Shown: piece after piece, positions 9,362-17,086 of the stretch
How positions within the stretch are numbered: the stretch's first letter is position 1
Layout: every line of letters starts with the position of its first letter
Source of the DNA: Methanoculleus bourgensis MS2
Lineage (GTDB): Archaea > Halobacteriota > Methanomicrobia > Methanomicrobiales > Methanoculleaceae
NCBI RefSeq assembly: GCF_000304355.2
Contig: NC_018227.2
Location: 1,736,001 to 1,800,000, forward strand
Reading direction: 5' to 3'
DNA length: 64,000 bases
Notes under the pieces: generated by a model
Databases searched by the model: none
Told to the model about the DNA's origin: nothing
The model's input: only the letters and a program-made list of their open reading frames with translations
Position numbers and translations under genes: made by a program

Positions 9362-10488
9362 TGGGGGATTCCCTCCTTTGCCTGCCGAAGAAATTCGCAG
9401 AGCACCTCCCGGGTGACGCTGCACTTCCCCTCACTCCTCTGTTTGATCTGTCCAAGCACCCACCGCGCCTGCTCGTCCGAGAGGTTGAAACCGTAGGCAT
9501 TCGCGATATGCTCAAGCGCCCGCTTCCCGGTGTGCTTCCCGAGGACGAACCGCCGCTCGCCGCCCACCAGCTCCGGGGGGATGGACTCATAGGTCGACGG
9601 GTCTTCGAGGATGGCGGCGATATGAATACCGCTCTCGTGGGCAAAGGCGTTCTCACCGACGATCGGCCTGACCTGGTCAGGGTAGATTCCCGAGACCTGG
9701 GCGACCAGCCTTGAGATCTCCTGGAGCCTGGAGAGGTCGTAGCGGTCGATGCCGCCCTTCATCCTGAGCGCGACGAGCACCTGCTCAAGCGCCGCGTTCC
9801 CGGCACGCTCGCCGATGCCGTTGACGGTGGTGTGGAGCTGGAACGCCCCTGCGGCCGCGGCAGTGATGGTGTTTGCCGCCGCAAACCCGAGATCGTCATG
9901 ACAGTGGATGCAGAGCGGGTGCGGGGCCTCTGCAAGGATCTTTGAGACGACTGCATGGATCTCAAGCGGGGTGAGATACCCGACCGTGTCCGCAAAACTG
10001 AGCAGGTCGGCGCCACATTCGGCGCCCCGGTTATACATCTCCACAAGGAACGCCGGGTCGGTTCGTGAGGCGTCCTCGGCCGCGAACCGCACCTGCACCC
10101 CGTGGTCGGAGGCGAACTCCACCATATTGAGGGCATCCTCAAGCACCTCCTCCCGGGGCCTCCGGTACTTGTGCCTGATATGGAGGTCTGAGGTCGCGAT
10201 GAAGATGCTGACGATATCCACGTCGCAGTCGAGCGCCGCCTCGATATCGGGCCGCAATGCCCGTGCAAGGCAGCAGACCCGCGCGTCAAGGCCGCTTCGT
10301 GCGATAGCGGCGACGCACTCCTTCTCTGCCGGTGATACAACCGGGAAACCGGCCTCGATCACCTCCACGCCGATCTCATCAAGCATCAACGCGATCGCCA
10401 TCTTCTCGTCACGGGTAAACGAGACGCCGGGAGTCTGCTCCCCGTCTCGCAGTGTTACATCACAGATCTCAATATTCCAGGGTTTCAT
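9358..10488 (-). CDS. aksA: Homocitrate synthase family protein (AksA-type)
   Basis: An acyltransferase that would condense acetyl-CoA with 2-oxoglutarate, 2-oxoadipate and 2-oxopimelate to lengthen the chain toward 2-oxosuberate. The 376-residue protein has the DRE-TIM barrel signatures: CDVTLRDGEQTPGVSF at the N-terminus, CIHCHDDLGFAAANT and NGIGERAGNAALE. It lacks the ~100-residue regulatory domain of leucine-pathway LeuA, and its length fits AksA or homocitrate synthase. The start overlaps the preceding ThDP-enzyme stop by 20 bases, and the aksD start overlaps its stop by four. Confidence 0.85.
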   Translation of the reverse strand: MKPWNIEICDVTLRDGEQTPGVSFTRDEKMAIALMLDEIGVEVIEAGFPVVSPAEKECVAAIARSGLDARVCCLARALRPDIEAALDCDVDIVSIFIATSDLHIRHKYRRPREEVLEDALNMVEFASDHGVQVRFAAEDASRTDPAFLVEMYNRGAECGADLLSFADTVGYLTPLEIHAVVSKILAEAPHPLCIHCHDDLGFAAANTITAAAAGAFQLHTTVNGIGERAGNAALEQVLVALRMKGGIDRYDLSRLQEISRLVAQVSGIYPDQVRPIVGENAFAHESGIHIAAILEDPSTYESIPPELVGGERRFVLGKHTGKRALEHIANAYGFNLSDEQARWVLGQIKQRSEGKCSVTREVLCEFLRQAKEGIPQ

Positions 10489-11740
10489 GGTGTCCAGCCT
10501 CAGGGCAGGTGCCTTCGATCACCACCGTGCGGGGTCCCGGTGGGGGGACCAGAACCCGGCGAAGCGCCGCGGTGTCGTCTGCGCTGCAGACGACCGGGTC
10601 TGCCCAGGCGATGTAACGAAGGATGTCGGGGACGGGGTGACCGCCGGTCATGCCCATCCGGTTGTTCGCAAGGACGATGCAGAGGAGCGGGAGCTGGCGC
10701 TCGTAGACGTCGATGAGGGCGTTTAGCCCCGAGTGCAGGAGTGCGTAGTCGCCGGTGAGCGCTACCCCCGTACCGGTCGCCGCCACGGCGACCGATGAGC
10801 CGAGCCCGTAGGAGGCGATGCCGATACGGTAGGGCGGGTTCATCGCGAGGATCGCGCACCCGGCGTCGCAGGCGGCCTGCATGCCCCGATCGCGCAGGAT
10901 GGCGAGGGCAGGGTGGAACGGGCAGTCCCGGCAGAAGGTCCGGCAGTACCCCCGCGAGGAGAACCTCTCAGGCTCTCCGGTGGGCTCTGGGGGGGCGAGC
11001 AGCCGGTGCTCACCGAGGAAGGAGCGGCCGATCTCCCGGGTCCGGGCGAGCACCTCAGGGTCGGCAGGCGGCGGGTAGACCGTGACCGCCCGGGACGCTC
11101 CCTCCGCGGGGCCGGTCCCGACCGTGCCGCCGGAGAACCGGTTGAGGGGCGAGGACCGCGACCAGGCAAACATCGCCCTGGTTCCCCGGTCGCTCGCCTG
11201 CGCCCGTCCGGCCATCGTGAGCCCCGGGTCTGCGAGGCTTCCTCTCTGGTCGCTCCGGGATGCGGAGGTTTCCGGGACATCCGCGTCCAGGAGATCGGGG
11301 GTGACCCTGACGATAGCCACGCGGGAGAAGGTCTCCGAAGCCTCAAACGCCGCCTCGACCGCCGGTGCGAGCGCTTCACCGTCCGGTTCCAGTACCGGAA
11401 CCCGGGCAATCTCGCCGTAGTAGCGGGAGTCCTGCGTGACGTCTGATGCGACCGCGCGCACGTCGTCGCCGACGACCACCACGACGCCGGCCCGGAGCCC
11501 CTGGGCGGTGGCGTGCACCAGCGGGTCCGCACAGGCGTTGAGGCCCACGTGCTTGACCACGACAGCGGCCCGGCGGCCGGCGAGCGAGTCGCCGAGGGCG
11601 TACTCGAGCGCCACCTTCTCGTTTGTGGTGATCGCGGCCCCGGTTGCGGCGGCGAGCCCGGAGACCGGGTAGCCGGGGACGGCGTACCAGCGGTCTGCCG
11701 ACCGCCGGAGCGCGAGAGCCAGCGCCTCTGTGCCCTTCAT
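10469..11740 (-). CDS. Thiamine-diphosphate enzyme resembling indolepyruvate oxidoreductase alpha subunit, without ferredoxin domain
   Basis: The 423-residue protein has the N-terminal pattern of IorA: YAVPGYPVSGL, TNEKVALEYALGDS with the cofactor-activating Glu, and VVVKHVGLNACADPL. The C-terminal half has a ThDP/Mg motif, GDY followed by 26 residues and NN, within a stretch that also contains ALLHSGLNAL and NNRMGMTGGHPVPD. Cysteines CRTFCRDCPFHPA correspond to the IorA CPGCPHR region. IorA is usually about 600 residues with two C-terminal [4Fe-4S] clusters; these are absent, and no IorB-type partner is adjacent. That argues for non-oxidative decarboxylation rather than ferredoxin reduction. 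Its place immediately before aksA makes 2-oxosuberate decarboxylation to 7-oxoheptanoate an attractive role (inference). The start forms an ATGA overlap with the radical SAM gene. Confidence 0.75.
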   Translation of the reverse strand: MKGTEALALALRRSADRWYAVPGYPVSGLAAATGAAITTNEKVALEYALGDSLAGRRAAVVVKHVGLNACADPLVHATAQGLRAGVVVVVGDDVRAVASDVTQDSRYYGEIARVPVLEPDGEALAPAVEAAFEASETFSRVAIVRVTPDLLDADVPETSASRSDQRGSLADPGLTMAGRAQASDRGTRAMFAWSRSSPLNRFSGGTVGTGPAEGASRAVTVYPPPADPEVLARTREIGRSFLGEHRLLAPPEPTGEPERFSSRGYCRTFCRDCPFHPALAILRDRGMQAACDAGCAILAMNPPYRIGIASYGLGSSVAVAATGTGVALTGDYALLHSGLNALIDVYERQLPLLCIVLANNRMGMTGGHPVPDILRYIAWADPVVCSADDTAALRRVLVPPPGPRTVVIEGTCPEAGHHETLEY

Positions 11741-12705
11741 GCATCCCTCCCCGGCACAAGGTCGCAGCCGGTGCATGCCGCGCACATCGTCAGGGCCCGG
11801 CCGGGGTCGAGCCCGGCCTGCCTGAGGATTCGCTCGTGGATGTCATAGAGCCTGAGCATTCGATCGGCGGACGGCCGGGGCCTGCCGGCGAGGGACGCTG
11901 CCGGGGTGAGCGGGCGGAGGATAGGGATGACGCCGATCCCGGCAAGGCCCTCGATGACCCGTTCTAGGTCTTCGTCGGTCTCCCCGAGGCCGACAATGAC
12001 ATTTGAGTAGACCCTCCCCCGCCCGAAGAGCGGCACGGATTGCCGCAGCGCCTCCCAGACCGCCTCCCACGAGAGGCCGGGGCACATCTCAGAAAAGAGC
12101 GCCGGTGTCGCCGTCTCAATGTTGAACTTCACCTCAGCGACGCCGAGGGCGTGGAGCCAGGCCGGGGTCTCTGGTCCCGGGTATATCGAGACCCCGATGG
12201 GGAGGGAAAATGGCAGGAGCGCCTTCACAACGTCGAGGACGTATGCCTCTTCCTCCTCGATTGAGGACGCGACACCGCTCGTGATCGCGATGGCGTCGAC
12301 CCGGTCGGCCACACTCTCAACCATCCGGGCAATCCCGGCAATCTCCTTCCGCCGCCCCGGAAGACCGGGCACCGGACAGTAGCGGCAGTGGAAGATGCAG
12401 GAAGCGCTGACCGTGATGTAGGCCTGGCGGGGGCAGTGGAGCGCGGCGGGCTCGAGCCGGCCGCGGACCCGCTCACCGTCGATGAAGAGGTCCGCCTCTC
12501 CCCCACCGCGGTGGACGACCTCGATGGGGCTTGCCTCATCAATGCATACCCGGACCCTTCGAGCGCCGGTGGAGAAGAAGAGTGAGCCGGACGTTCCCGC
12601 CGAGGGGCCGGCGGCGGAGCGGGAGACGTACCGATCTATCGGTTCGCCGGAGAGGCGGACAGAACCTGCCTCAAGCAACCGCGCCTTCAGCCGAATCCAT
12701 TCCAT
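11737..12705 (-). CDS. Radical SAM protein with extra C-terminal cysteine motif
   Basis: A 322-residue radical SAM enzyme. The cluster motif is CIFHCRYC (Cys103, 107 and 110). TIM-barrel features follow, including AITSGVASSIEEE and VKFNIETATPALF. An N-terminal region of ~95 residues precedes the barrel. The last 20 residues carry CAACTGCD, a CxxCxxC that could bind an auxiliary iron-sulfur cluster. Reaction unknown. It lies between a methanogenesis-marker-11-type gene (19-base overlap) and the ThDP enzyme (ATGA overlap). Because the route to coenzyme B needs sulfur put at C7 of a heptanoate chain, a sulfur-insertion role is conceivable but unproven. Confidence 0.75.
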   Translation of the reverse strand: MEWIRLKARLLEAGSVRLSGEPIDRYVSRSAAGPSAGTSGSLFFSTGARRVRVCIDEASPIEVVHRGGGEADLFIDGERVRGRLEPAALHCPRQAYITVSASCIFHCRYCPVPGLPGRRKEIAGIARMVESVADRVDAIAITSGVASSIEEEEAYVLDVVKALLPFSLPIGVSIYPGPETPAWLHALGVAEVKFNIETATPALFSEMCPGLSWEAVWEALRQSVPLFGRGRVYSNVIVGLGETDEDLERVIEGLAGIGVIPILRPLTPAASLAGRPRPSADRMLRLYDIHERILRQAGLDPGRALTMCAACTGCDLVPGRDA

Positions 12706-13577
12706 AACGCCAGCGCCTCCTCATACCTCGTATAGAACGGGATCGCCGCCACAGCCCCGATCACGCCCCGGCCGTCCATGACGATGGAGAGGTGGTCGTC
12801 GAGGGCGGCAAGGTCGTCGGGCGAGACCTCGCCCATCTTGACGCGGGCGCCAAACCCCTCAAGGGGAGAGGGATCGAATCCCCGCCAGACCGCCATCCCG
12901 GTCTCCTCCGAGAGGGTGTAGTCCTCCAGGTAGTCGCGGTAGCGCCGGACCAGTCCGTCCGCATCAGAGGTGGCGAACTCACAGGCGATGGCGACACAGT
13001 TCTTTGTCCGGTAGGGGACAGGATAGAGTTGCACGATGGTGTGGGAGAGGTAGCGGGAACGGTCGTCCTCGACGGCCCGGGCGATATTGTGGGCCAGCGT
13101 CCAGGTGGCGCCCTCATCCGGGGTATCGGTGTCGTCGACCCCGATAATCACCCGCTCGCGGCGGGGGAGCCAGATGGTCGAGCCAGCGAGCCGCCCACCG
13201 CCGGCGGGATCGCATCTATAGCGAGCGACGCCCGGCGCTGAGGCGCGGCAGATGGATGCCCCCACGCCACCGCCGCCGAGGCCGCGGTAGGTGACGGCAA
13301 TCTCCTCTCCATCGACGGCGACCGCGGCGATCCCGGCCGGGAAGACAGACCCCTCGAGCGCGAGGTCGGCGCTGCCGGTCAAAAGAATGTAGCGGTTGGT
13401 CGCGCCCACGGTCCTGACTGAGTGGACAAGCGGGCTCTGTGCATAGTGGCGCTTCACCCACATCGCGCCGCCGGTGCAGTCAAAGAACTCGATGAGTTCT
13501 ACACGCTCACCGCTCTCGTCGGCCACTGCCACGATCTGTGGATACTGTATTGTGTAGGGATCAGAAAGTCTCTCCAT
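12687..13577 (-). CDS. Methanogenesis marker protein 11-type protein (DDTD motif)
   Basis: A 296-residue protein that I place in the methanogenesis-marker-11 family, a set found in methanogens with no established function. It opens with DPYTIQYPQIVAVAD and VELIEFFDCTGGAMW. It has a Gly-rich segment (RGLGGGGVGASI) and, at residues 148-151, the DDTD motif in IIGVDDTDTPDEGATW. The same DDTD context occurs in the kinase domain of the tRNA-modifying enzyme TiaS, which suggests nucleotide-dependent phosphoryl transfer. The ATG at 13577 is favoured; a TTG at 13595 is possible. It is a diverged tandem paralogue of the upstream gene and overlaps it. Confidence 0.75.
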   Translation of the reverse strand: MERLSDPYTIQYPQIVAVADESGERVELIEFFDCTGGAMWVKRHYAQSPLVHSVRTVGATNRYILLTGSADLALEGSVFPAGIAAVAVDGEEIAVTYRGLGGGGVGASICRASAPGVARYRCDPAGGGRLAGSTIWLPRRERVIIGVDDTDTPDEGATWTLAHNIARAVEDDRSRYLSHTIVQLYPVPYRTKNCVAIACEFATSDADGLVRRYRDYLEDYTLSEETGMAVWRGFDPSPLEGFGARVKMGEVSPDDLAALDDHLSIVMDGRGVIGAVAAIPFYTRYEEALALWNGFG

Positions 13578-14517
13578 AGAGACCTGCCGCTTCAACGCCT
13601 TTGTTCCCCCAGAGAACAGCGCCCAGCGCTCCTATCCTGCCCTTCCTGGCGTTTGAGTCGATGAACCTGACACCCATCCGTGCGGCCTCTGCCTCAGCCT
13701 CATCGACCGTCAGGAGTTCGGTCTTGACCCTTTTCGCATACGGGGACTCCTCCGCAAACGCGATCCCGCGGTAGACGGCGATACCGGCATCATCGCTGAC
13801 CGCCTGCGACTCGACGAAGTCGCGGACGTACTCGAGGAGCGCATCCACCCTTCCCGGGCGGACCGCGAAGTTCAGGGCGGACCCGACACAGTTGGTCGTC
13901 TTCTTCGGCACAGCCGGGTTGAGCTGCACAAGACGCATATCCAGGTACTCCACCCCTTCGAGGGTGCAGGCCTCGGCGCATTTGAGCGCGAGCACCCACG
14001 TGGCGCCCTCCTCGCGGGTGTCGGTATCGTCGATCCCGATCGTCACCTTCTCATAGAGGGGTGAGACGATCCGCACCCTGCAGACCCGGGCCCCGCCGAT
14101 CCGGAGGTCATCCTCTGAGGGGTACTCCGCCCGAATCACGCCCGGCGCCTGGGGCAGGCAGGCGGCGACGCCGACGCCCGCCCCGGCGATGCCGGACCAG
14201 GTCGTCACCACTTTGTCACCGTCGACCTCGACCCCCTCCAGCGCCTGCCCGCCGATCTCCCGGCCGGCCGCCCCGAACTTGGCCGGGGATGCCCCCAGCC
14301 GGGCAAGCATCGTCATCGTCGTGCCCTCGACGTGGCAGGACTGGATTGCCCCGCCCGCCCGCACCCGGTTTGCCGCATCCCACTCGATGGTCCCCCGGGC
14401 CCGGCAATGCTCCCGGATCTCCGCGAGCCCGGATTTCTGGTCGACCATGACGAGGTATTTCATCGAGAACAACGGCCCGAACCGGGCCCTGACTTCATCA
14501 GGTGTAAGCGAAATCAT
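13561..14517 (-). CDS. Second DDTD-motif protein, paralogue of methanogenesis marker 11; first gene of the coenzyme B operon
   Basis: A 318-residue protein related to its downstream neighbour. Shared blocks are the Gly-rich WSGIAGAGVGVAACLPQAPG, the IGIDDTDTREEGATW motif (DDTD at 163-166), a TNCVGSALNFAV segment and a C-terminal GRIGALGAVLW. The N-terminal 100 residues differ more and include FGPLFSMKYLVMVDQKSG. The DDTD context is known from the TiaS kinase domain, so an ATP-dependent phosphotransfer or ligation is plausible. Function is unestablished. The ATG at 14517 follows a leader with a candidate operator and TATA box, so this is the likely first gene of a ten-gene overlapping run down to nfo. 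Confidence 0.7.
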   Translation of the reverse strand: MISLTPDEVRARFGPLFSMKYLVMVDQKSGLAEIREHCRARGTIEWDAANRVRAGGAIQSCHVEGTTMTMLARLGASPAKFGAAGREIGGQALEGVEVDGDKVVTTWSGIAGAGVGVAACLPQAPGVIRAEYPSEDDLRIGGARVCRVRIVSPLYEKVTIGIDDTDTREEGATWVLALKCAEACTLEGVEYLDMRLVQLNPAVPKKTTNCVGSALNFAVRPGRVDALLEYVRDFVESQAVSDDAGIAVYRGIAFAEESPYAKRVKTELLTVDEAEAEAARMGVRFIDSNARKGRIGALGAVLWGNKGVEAAGLYGETF

Positions 14518-14522
14518 GATGT

Positions 14523-14572
14523 CACCGAAAATATCGTTAACAAGATTATCGGTGATATCGATATTTAATGGG
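14523..14572 (-). promoter_or_regulatory. Promoter and inverted-repeat operator of the coenzyme B (aks) operon
   Basis: Read on the minus strand, a TATA-like TTAAATATC lies at about 14562-14570. Between it and the ATG at 14517 is an inverted repeat: arms at 14523-14532 (CACCGAAAAT on the plus strand) and 14545-14554 (ATTATCGGTG), 9 of 10 positions complementary, with a 12-base spacer. The position fits a repressor site at or just after the transcription start. Confidence 0.5.
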
Positions 14573-14810
14573 ATCGATCGGGGCGGTCTAAGGGACGTTG
14601 CAGGGTGGCGGGGCGGGTAAAGAGGGGCATACGTTCCTCGTGATTACGGGCCCGGCCTGCGAAGGTGCATGTGTGGAACGTTTTTCTGTGGCAATCGCCC
14701 GGTCTGGAAAAGGTGGAAGGCCGTGTTCATCCGTGCTGCATGAGGCTCAGTACTTTGCTAAAATGTTTGAGCCCGTCCTCAGGAGGGCAAACCATCGATT
14801 TCCCTTCGCG

Positions 14811-14890
14811 CTCTTCGCGCCTTCGCGTGAGATTTCAGCACGGGGGGTAGAGCCTCGCGCGTTGCCCGCGAAGCCGCGAAATCCAGTTTC
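14811..14890. repeat. TTCGCG-rich hairpin repeat, copy 1
   Basis: One of at least seven related intergenic hairpins in the window. Outer blocks of CTTCGCG type and their complements flank a core like TTTCAGCACGGGGGGTAGAG. The surrounding gap (14518-15110) holds the operon promoter described separately and no credible gene. Confidence 0.7.
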
Positions 14891-15110
14891 CGGGCGCTGA
14901 GAACTCACGTTGAGGCGTCACGTGAGGCCGCATCATTGTTGGCTGTCAAAATTAGCGAAGTACTGAGGCTGAGCGTTATGGTGGTTTCGTGACTGCGACT
15001 GCTAGGTTGCACTCCAAAACACTATTTCCCCCACAGGCCCGCGGTCAGGACAACACAACTGAGACGGATGGACGAGAGGCCCTGAAACAAACAGCAACAG
15101 AAAAAAGGGT

Positions 15111-16019
15111 TTAAAGGTATTCAGCCAGAACGTCCGCGAGCTCAAACTTGAATGGCCCGAGGCTGCCCCCGAAGTTCCCGGCGCTGATGAACTTCACGCC
15201 CGGCACCTTGGTTGCGGCCCTGATACCCTCAGCCATCGCGGTCCTGATCGCGTCCTCATCGACGCCGTCGATGACGATCTCGTAGATCGCTTTCACGCCC
15301 TCAGGCACCTTGCTGTCCTCGACCTTGTCTTTCAGTGTCGGGCAGTAGGCTTCGTTCGTGCTTGCGCCCATGAACTTGTACTTCTTGCTCCCGACCTTCG
15401 AGCCGCTCGCGACGATGCCACCCGGGAAAGGCGTGATGACACCACAGACACCGCTGATGGCGTCGACCGCCGCCTGCGCGGCCATAAGGGCGGCCATCTG
15501 GTTCTCGCCCATGACGAAGAAGTTGCCGCCGGCAACACCCTTGACGGCGCCGAACTCCTCCTCGCCGATATACTCGCCCTCCATGATCGGGATGGCCCAT
15601 ACCGTCCTGCCACCGACCTCGCGCTTCTCCTCATACCCGTCGCCGAAGAAGTGGAGCTTGACCGGGAGCTTCTCCTGGACCTCGGCGACGACGTCAGCGA
15701 GTCCGTCAAAGACCGCCGTCGTCGGCGCAGTGAGGACGCACTCGGAGAGGCGCTCTATCACCTGTGTTTTCAGTTTCTTCTTGCTCGCACAGATCATGAT
15801 CGCATACCCGGGACGCCCGTCAGGGGTCTCGTCGGGGGAGACAAAGCAGTCGATGCCTGCCTCCGCCGGACATCCTATGGTGGAAGTGGCAAACCCAACG
15901 GCCTCCACTGCTGCCTTGTATGCCCACTCCTCGGTGACGGCGGTGATAATGGGCCGTGCCACCCAGGTCGGGAACGCCTCTGCATAGGTATCGTCGATAG
16001 TAACACCATTCAGTTCCAT
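15111..16019 (-). CDS. ftr: Formylmethanofuran:tetrahydromethanopterin formyltransferase
   Basis: This enzyme transfers the formyl group from formylmethanofuran to tetrahydromethanopterin, the second step of CO2 reduction to methane. The product is 302 residues, normal for the family, and begins [19 protein letters not shown]. Recognisable family segments include [46 protein letters not shown] and the C-terminal [15 protein letters not shown]. It is a cytosolic enzyme, normally a homotetramer. It stands alone between two long gaps, divergent from the fwd-hdr cluster that supplies its substrate. Confidence 0.95.
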   Translation of the reverse strand: MELNGVTIDDTYAEAFPTWVARPIITAVTEEWAYKAAVEAVGFATSTIGCPAEAGIDCFVSPDETPDGRPGYAIMICASKKKLKTQVIERLSECVLTAPTTAVFDGLADVVAEVQEKLPVKLHFFGDGYEEKREVGGRTVWAIPIMEGEYIGEEEFGAVKGVAGGNFFVMGENQMAALMAAQAAVDAISGVCGVITPFPGGIVASGSKVGSKKYKFMGASTNEAYCPTLKDKVEDSKVPEGVKAIYEIVIDGVDEDAIRTAMAEGIRAATKVPGVKFISAGNFGGSLGPFKFELADVLAEYL

Positions 16020-16798
16020 GGACAGAATACACCTCGTTTGCTACAATGTCACGACGCGGACAGAATAAGGTTTCTTTTTTTCCCGGCGGCGCGGTGGGAG
16101 GGAGAAGCCCTCCGGGACCCGGGGTTATTGCCTGGTCCCGGATATGCGGCCCGGGCAGGCGGGCAGGATTCACCGCCGGGTCGGTACCGCGCGATCTCCC
16201 TGCCGGCCCTGGCCGGGAAAGGTGGAGCAGGGGGATCTGGCTGCACATTTCGGGTGAGATGCGCTCACATCCCATACTCCTGACGGGGACCGGGCCTTAA
16301 GCGCGCACCCCAAAACGATCGCCCTGCGTGAGGGCTGTATGCGGTTACTGCCATGCGGGGCAGTCGACCCGCGCTTGTTCCGGCGGTCGGGTGTGGACCC
16401 CCGACATGGGGGAGGAGAATCGATGGATGGAGGAAAGGGTACCGCTCATACCGCGCAGCAGGTACCGGACCCTTCAGCGAGATCGGAATGGAGGTATCGA
16501 CGGTTTCGGGAGAGATTCGGTCCGATCTCATCAACACCTGGTCGGATTGGCCACCGTTTTTCATCAAAAGGCCTGATTTAAAATTTAAGGGTTTCGGTTT
16601 GCCTTCATGGACGGGAATGCGTTTGGGAGGGGTATTTGCGGCATCGGGTTTACACAACAATCTTTTTAATTTATAAAAATTGTTGGATAATCATAGTTCT
16701 GGAATATAAGGCTGCCGAATTTCAGAAAGTTTATGTATATTCTTTGACAACTCTGTTTATATCGATTTTTAATCGATCAGATCTGGTGCGTGATAACC
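16020..16798. promoter_or_regulatory. 779-base gap with divergent promoters for ftr and the fwd-hdr cluster
   Basis: No convincing gene is seen; a 131-codon minus-strand frame has no family resemblance. The last ~120 bases are strongly AT-rich. TATA-like sequences at 16733-16742 and 16756-16764 (TTTATATCG) lie about 40-60 bases before the fwdG start and probably drive the fwd-hdr-mvhD cluster. The ftr promoter would lie just above 16019 on the other strand. A polypurine/GC segment at 16380-16480 has no assigned role. Confidence 0.5.
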
Positions 16799-17071
16799 AT
16801 GGCATTCGCATTGCACATCAATATGGAACGATGTACAGGCTGCAACAACTGCGTGGTGGCATGCCCGGTCGACGCTCTCGAGCTCCATACCGAAGATCCG
16901 GTAACCAAGGAGAAGATCTACAAAGTCAAGGACGGCAAAGCCATTATCCTCGACTTTAACTCCGAGCTCTGCGCCGGTTGCGGCGTATGCGTCGAGGCAT
17001 GCCCCTATGAAGTCATCAAGCTTGTAGGACCGTGGGAGAGCCGGGCGAAGGCCCGAAAAGTGGAAGCCTAG
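16799..17071 (+). CDS. fwdG: Formylmethanofuran dehydrogenase 2x[4Fe-4S] subunit (FwdG/FmdG)
   Basis: A 90-residue dicluster ferredoxin. Two CxxCxxCxxxCP motifs are visible: RCTGCNNCVVACPVDAL and LCAGCGVCVEACPYEVI. In the Fwd complex this subunit wires the formate-dehydrogenase-like FwdB site to the polyferredoxin FwdF. It is the first gene of a co-directional cluster (fwdGF-hdrCBA-mvhD-fwdDBAC), which supports the subunit assignment over a free ferredoxin. The ATG at 16799 is preferred over an in-frame GTG three codons upstream. Confidence 0.88.
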   Translation: MAFALHINMERCTGCNNCVVACPVDALELHTEDPVTKEKIYKVKDGKAIILDFNSELCAGCGVCVEACPYEVIKLVGPWESRAKARKVEA

Positions 17072-17086
17072 GAGTGATACTGAAAT

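Noticed and set aside
5913-10488. Leucine biosynthesis operon (leuABCD)
   Set aside because: The YLRT loop, the short AksA-type synthase and the linkage to methanogen-specific genes favour 2-oxosuberate synthesis; a leucine role is not excluded for individual subunits.
16265-16660. 131-codon minus-strand frame in the ftr-fwdG gap
   Set aside because: No family resemblance, a basic/proline-rich composition of random GC-rich frames, and no ribosome site.
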